Of a DNA stretch of 17,401 nucleotides, positions 14,922 to 17,401 are shown piece after piece. The notes under the pieces are model-generated. The model had not been told where the DNA came from. It made no database searches and saw only the letters and a list, made by a program, of their open reading frames with translations. The first letter of the stretch is position 1. Each line of letters begins with the position of its first letter. The DNA comes from an uncultured Pedobacter sp. (GTDB taxonomy: Bacteria; Bacteroidota; Bacteroidia; Sphingobacteriales; Sphingobacteriaceae), in NCBI GenBank assembly GCA_946478755.1, contig CAMLDJ010000099.1:1-17401 (forward strand), in the 5' to 3' direction. Both the position numbers and the translations under genes were made by a program.

Positions 14922-15485
14922 ATGAGAACAATAAGCAATTTCATAATGACCCTGGCAGCAGTAACATTGTTTGCCGCCTGTGGAAATACAAAGCAACCAA
15001 CAGGTGCGGATCCTCATGCAGCACACAACCACACTTCGGGCGAAGGGCAAGCTGCAGTAGTTGGGAAAACCGATGGGGCTGTGCACATTAAGGATGATAA
15101 ATTAAACGCTGTTTATCAGCATTATTCCCATCTGACCACAGCTCTGGTAAACGCCGATCTGGCGGATGCCAAAATTGCAGCCATTGCAATTGAACTGGGT
15201 GCAAAAGTATTAGCTAACAGTGCATCGCTAACCGCGACAGCCGCAAAGATAGCCGCCGCTACCGATATCAATACCCAAAGAACATTATTTGCTGAGTTGA
15301 GCAATGATTTTATAACAAGGGTAAAAAGTTCTGGCTTAACAGCCGGGGAAGTATATGTGGAATATTGTCCGATGGCACTGAACGATAAAGGTGCGTCCTG
15401 GCTAAGTAATCAGAAAGAGATTAGAAACCCTTATTTTGGGGAAAGCATGATGACCTGTGGTGAGGTAAAGGAGACGATTAAATAA
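14922..15485 (+). CDS. DUF3347-domain lipoprotein
   Basis: A 187-residue lipoprotein: signal MRTISNFIMTLAAVTLFAAC with lipid-carrying Cys20. A His-containing linker (DPHAAHNHTSG, about 30-40) precedes an alpha-helical DUF3347 domain to the C-terminus. The family hallmark is near the end: YCPMALNDKGASWLSNQ (from 148) and RNPYFGESMMTCGEVKETI, placing Cys149, Met151, Met176, Met177 and Cys179 as likely metal ligands. DUF3347 proteins are frequent next to CusB in Bacteroidota and are thought, but to my knowledge not shown, to bind copper. Being last in the cus run, 16 bp after the second adaptor, it should be co-transcribed and could act as a periplasmic copper acceptor that supplies the adaptors. 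Confidence 0.9.
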   Translation: MRTISNFIMTLAAVTLFAACGNTKQPTGADPHAAHNHTSGEGQAAVVGKTDGAVHIKDDKLNAVYQHYSHLTTALVNADLADAKIAAIAIELGAKVLANSASLTATAAKIAAATDINTQRTLFAELSNDFITRVKSSGLTAGEVYVEYCPMALNDKGASWLSNQKEIRNPYFGESMMTCGEVKETIK

Positions 15486-15510
15486 TTTTCCGGATGATCG
15501 CTTCATTTGC

Positions 15511-15518
15511 TATCTTTA
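15511..15518 (+). promoter_or_regulatory. Probable -7 element upstream of the DUF2147 gene
   Basis: TATCTTTA differs by one base from the TAnnTTTG consensus and is similar to the copA element TATCTTTG. It ends 21 bp before the preferred ATG at 15540, within the 54-bp space after the DUF3347 stop. No clear -33 box and no hairpin terminator are visible between the two genes, so read-through from the cus operon remains possible. Confidence 0.4.
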
Positions 15519-15539
15519 AATAAATACTTACCTATATCT

Positions 15540-15971
15540 ATGAAAAAGATTTCTTTTATAGTCCTGTTTACCCTGATGTCCTTTGCTGCCCTTGCCCAGA
15601 ACAAAGATGCCATCTTGGGAAAATGGATCAATTCGGCAGGGGAAGCACACATTAACATCACTAAACGTGGCGGAAAGTACTTTGGCAAGATCGTCTGGCT
15701 AAAGGAACCTAAAGATGAAAAAGGTAATGTCAAAACAGACCTGAAGAATCCTGTAGTCGGCTTACGCAGCAAGCCCATTCTGGGACTGGAAATTTTAAGG
15801 AATTTCATTTTTGAAGAGGGTAGATGGACCGACGGCAAGATTTATGATCCAAAATCGGGTAAAACCTATAGCTGTAACATGAGCATGAAAGGCAGAGATA
15901 TCCTGAACATGCGGGGTTACGTGGGCATCTCGTTAATTGGCAGATCAGAAACCTGGAAAAGAGTTAACTAG
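15540..15971 (+). CDS. DUF2147-domain secreted protein
   Basis: A 143-residue protein that starts MKKISFIVLFTLMSFAALAQ, a clear signal peptide. The mature part has the DUF2147 pattern: ILGKWINSAGEAHINI, KYFGKIVWLKEP, GRWTDGKIYDPKSGKTYSC, and a final GYVGISLIGRSETWKR. The family forms a small lipocalin-like beta barrel and is widespread in Bacteroidota and Proteobacteria with no firm function. The start at 15540 was preferred over a longer TTG-initiated frame because it begins exactly at the signal peptide. It is followed with no gap by the YCF48-like gene, so the two are surely one transcript. Nothing in the sequence ties it to copper beyond its position. Confidence 0.9.
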   Translation: MKKISFIVLFTLMSFAALAQNKDAILGKWINSAGEAHINITKRGGKYFGKIVWLKEPKDEKGNVKTDLKNPVVGLRSKPILGLEILRNFIFEEGRWTDGKIYDPKSGKTYSCNMSMKGRDILNMRGYVGISLIGRSETWKRVN

Positions 15972-16985
15972 ATGAAATACCTGATCTGCTATATTTTTTT
16001 TCTGCCATTCATTGGCCTTGCGCAAAGTTATAAGCTTATCCCTTTAACAACCGGGACAAATACAAGTATCAGGGGCATGTCGGTCGTTTCTGATGAAATC
16101 GCCTGGGTAAGTGGAAGTAATGGTTACATCGGCAAAACCGTTGATGGTGGTATTACCTGGCAGTGGACGCAACCTGCGGGATACGAGAAACTGGACTTCA
16201 GAGACATCGAAGCTTTTGACGGGCTTAAAGCCATCATCGTAAATGCAGGCTCACCCGCTTATGTGTTACTGACACTTGATGGAGGTAAGACCTGGACAGA
16301 ACGTTATAAAAACCTGGATTCGGCAATCTTTTTAGATGGGATGGATTTCTGGGACAAAAAGAACGGGATCATCTTTGGTGATCCGATTTTAAATAAAATG
16401 CAATTGCTGCGTACGCAGGATGGGGGGCAAAGCTGGGGCAACATTTCTGAAAATGTGAAGTTGGAGATGGCCGTAGGGGAGGCCGGGTTTGCCGCCAGCG
16501 GAACAACCATCAGGACTTTACCGGGTGGCCAGACCTGGATTGCCACAGGAGGGGCCGTAGCCCGTATTTATTTTTCGGATAATTATGGCAATACCTGGAA
16601 AAGGTTTGACTGTCCGATCCTGCAAGGGGAATCCAGTACAGGAACTTTTTCCATGGCCTTTTATAACAAAAAGAAAGGTGTGGTAGTTGGAGGCAATTAC
16701 CTGAAAGATAAGGAACACCTAAATAACTTGTTGCTCACGGCTGATGGAGGGAAGAACTGGAAAAGACCGTTAAAGTCGGTTAACGGATACCGGTCGGGCG
16801 TCACTTATTTAAATAGCAGCGTTTTAATTGCAACAGGTGTCTCCGGTACGGATGTATCACCCGATGGTGGCCTGAACTGGTATGCCATTTCTGATGCGGG
16901 CTTTAATGTGGTACAAAAAGGTAAAAAAAGTAAACTGGTGCTGCTTGGCGGAAATAAAGGGAATATCTATAAGATCGTTTATTAA
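15972..16985 (+). CDS. YCF48/BNR-repeat beta-propeller protein, exported
   Basis: A 337-residue protein with signal peptide MKYLICYIFFLPFIGLAQ, then a repeated fold. The Asp-box-like motif S/T-x-D-G-G-x-T/N/S-W recurs at TVDGGITW (56-63), TLDGGKTW (101-108), TQDGGQSW (148-155), SDNYGNTW (202-209), TADGGKNW (256-263) and SPDGGLNW (296-303). An extra, weaker LPGGQTW is at 183-189. This spacing is typical of YCF48/HCF136-like or sialidase-like propellers. Such proteins in Bacteroidota are often labelled oxidoreductase without evidence; no cofactor motif is visible. Its ATG directly abuts the stop codon of the DUF2147 gene, so translation is coupled. The function is unknown; a periplasmic or surface scaffold role is the safest reading. 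Confidence 0.85.
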   Translation: MKYLICYIFFLPFIGLAQSYKLIPLTTGTNTSIRGMSVVSDEIAWVSGSNGYIGKTVDGGITWQWTQPAGYEKLDFRDIEAFDGLKAIIVNAGSPAYVLLTLDGGKTWTERYKNLDSAIFLDGMDFWDKKNGIIFGDPILNKMQLLRTQDGGQSWGNISENVKLEMAVGEAGFAASGTTIRTLPGGQTWIATGGAVARIYFSDNYGNTWKRFDCPILQGESSTGTFSMAFYNKKKGVVVGGNYLKDKEHLNNLLLTADGGKNWKRPLKSVNGYRSGVTYLNSSVLIATGVSGTDVSPDGGLNWYAISDAGFNVVQKGKKSKLVLLGGNKGNIYKIVY

Positions 16986-17080
16986 GGTAAAAAATAACCG
17001 TTCTCTTCAAGAGCTGCATTGCTTCGCTGAAGAAGCGAAGAACGCTGAGGCTCTTTCTGAGAAGGTAATTTTTTTGTTCA

Positions 17081-17124
17081 AAAACAAATTGGCCGGACAT
17101 TTTATGTCTGGCCACTTTGTTTTT
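17081..17124. terminator. Intrinsic terminator after the YCF48-like gene
   Basis: The arm AAAACAAA-T-TGGCCGGACAT (17081-17100) pairs with ATGTCTGGCCA-C-TTTGTTTT (17104-17123) across a 3-nt loop, with one mismatch and one G-T pair, and ends in a T run. The A/T flanks make it usable in both directions, which fits a convergent gene further right. Upstream, 17022-17040 holds a smaller hairpin (CTTCGCT/AGCGAAG) without a T run. Confidence 0.82.
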
Positions 17125-17295
17125 ATCAGTATCAGTATCAGTATCAGTACCAGTACCAGTATCAGTATAAGTATAAGTAATCAGTATTAGTATCAGGCAT
17201 CAGTATTCAGTATTGCTAATGGGTATCAGTATCAGCAATGAGTATCAGTATTAATAAGTACAGAAATGAGTATTGGTAATGGATATCACTAATCA
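17125..17295 (+). repeat. Hexanucleotide ATCAGT repeat tract with degenerate extension
   Basis: Nine consecutive hexamers run from 17125 to 17178: ATCAGT (four), ACCAGT (two), ATCAGT (one), ATAAGT (two). After this the same theme continues out of phase (TATCAGTATTAGTATCAG and similar) to about 17295 with increasing disorder. The tract begins right at the terminator and contains no credible gene; short frames across it are repeat translations rich in Ser and Ile. Confidence 0.85.
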
Positions 17296-17323
17296 CTATA
17301 TGTTATTTTTTACTCGTTGTTCC

Positions 17324-17401
17324 TTATTTTTTGTAGAGTACCGCTGCTGTTGGTCGAAATGTTTCGGCAGTTGGTCGTGGGTTTTTCAAGGCTGGTATAA
17401 T
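17324..17401 (-). CDS. Possible 3' end of a convergent gene (partial, unidentified)
   Basis: On the minus strand one frame is open from the window edge to a TAA at 17326-17324, giving 25 residues ending RPTAETFRPTAAVLYKK. The ending looks protein-like and would place a convergent gene facing the bidirectional terminator. A second minus frame is also open here, and 25 residues are too few to identify a family, so this is a weak call. Confidence 0.25.
   Translation of the reverse strand: MIPALKNPRPTAETFRPTAAVLYKK

Noticed and set aside
16882..17190. Plus-strand 102-codon frame running through the 3' end of the propeller gene into the hexamer repeats
   Set aside because: It overlaps a confident gene in another frame and ends in a Ser-Ile repeat translation, so it is an artefact of the repeat.
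17125..17295. CRISPR-like array
   Set aside because: Units are 6 bp with no spacers of unique sequence and no cas genes nearby; it is a simple repeat.

Overview
The window looks like a chromosomal segment of a Bacteroidota bacterium, most likely Sphingobacteriaceae and close to Pedobacter. This placement is inferred from several things: moderate GC content, TAnnTTTG-type -7 promoter elements, and families common in that phylum (DUF3347, DUF2147, a HYC_CC_PP-type small protein, YCF48-like propellers). The assignment comes from reading the sequence, not from a database search. No rRNA, tRNA, CRISPR array, insertion sequence or phage gene was seen.

Left block (about 1-4151, all minus strand). 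In transcription order this holds a small membrane-anchored protein of unknown function, a PAP2-superfamily phosphatase, an OmpR-type response regulator, its histidine kinase (4-bp ATGA overlap), and an LTA-synthase/MdoB-like membrane protein cut off by the window edge. Two lipid-headgroup enzyme families flanking a two-component system suggest envelope lipid remodelling. The kinase sensor region has no Cys and almost no Met or His, so it does not look like a copper sensor.

Central block (4305-15485, all plus strand). This is a nearly complete copper/silver detoxification locus. It begins with the Cu(I) P1B-ATPase CopA and a small cytosolic CxxC metal-binding (HMA) protein, closed by a strong terminator. 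Next come a Cys-rich exported HYC_CC_PP-type protein and an exported HMA protein. Then follows a CusCBA-type RND efflux set: CusA in two pieces, a TolC-like CusC, two different CusB-type adaptors and a DUF3347 lipoprotein. CopA would move Cu(I) from cytoplasm to periplasm. The exported HMA, HYC_CC_PP, heavy-metal-binding and DUF3347 proteins could bind it there, and CusCBA would expel it from the cell. No CueR, CsoR, CopY or CusRS-like regulator is encoded here.

Right block (15486-17401). A DUF2147 secreted protein and a YCF48/BNR-type beta-propeller protein sit back to back, probably with their own promoter. They are followed by a strong hairpin terminator, a hexanucleotide repeat tract that decays into degenerate repeats, and possibly the 3' end of a convergent minus-strand gene.

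The most notable feature is the CusA pump, split in the cytoplasmic loop between TM4 and TM5 into two ORFs joined by an ATGA stop/start overlap. All recognisable copper-binding methionines and proton-relay residues are kept across the two pieces. A 9-bp tandem repeat at the cusC/cusB junction and two unlike adaptors for one pump are also worth a second look.
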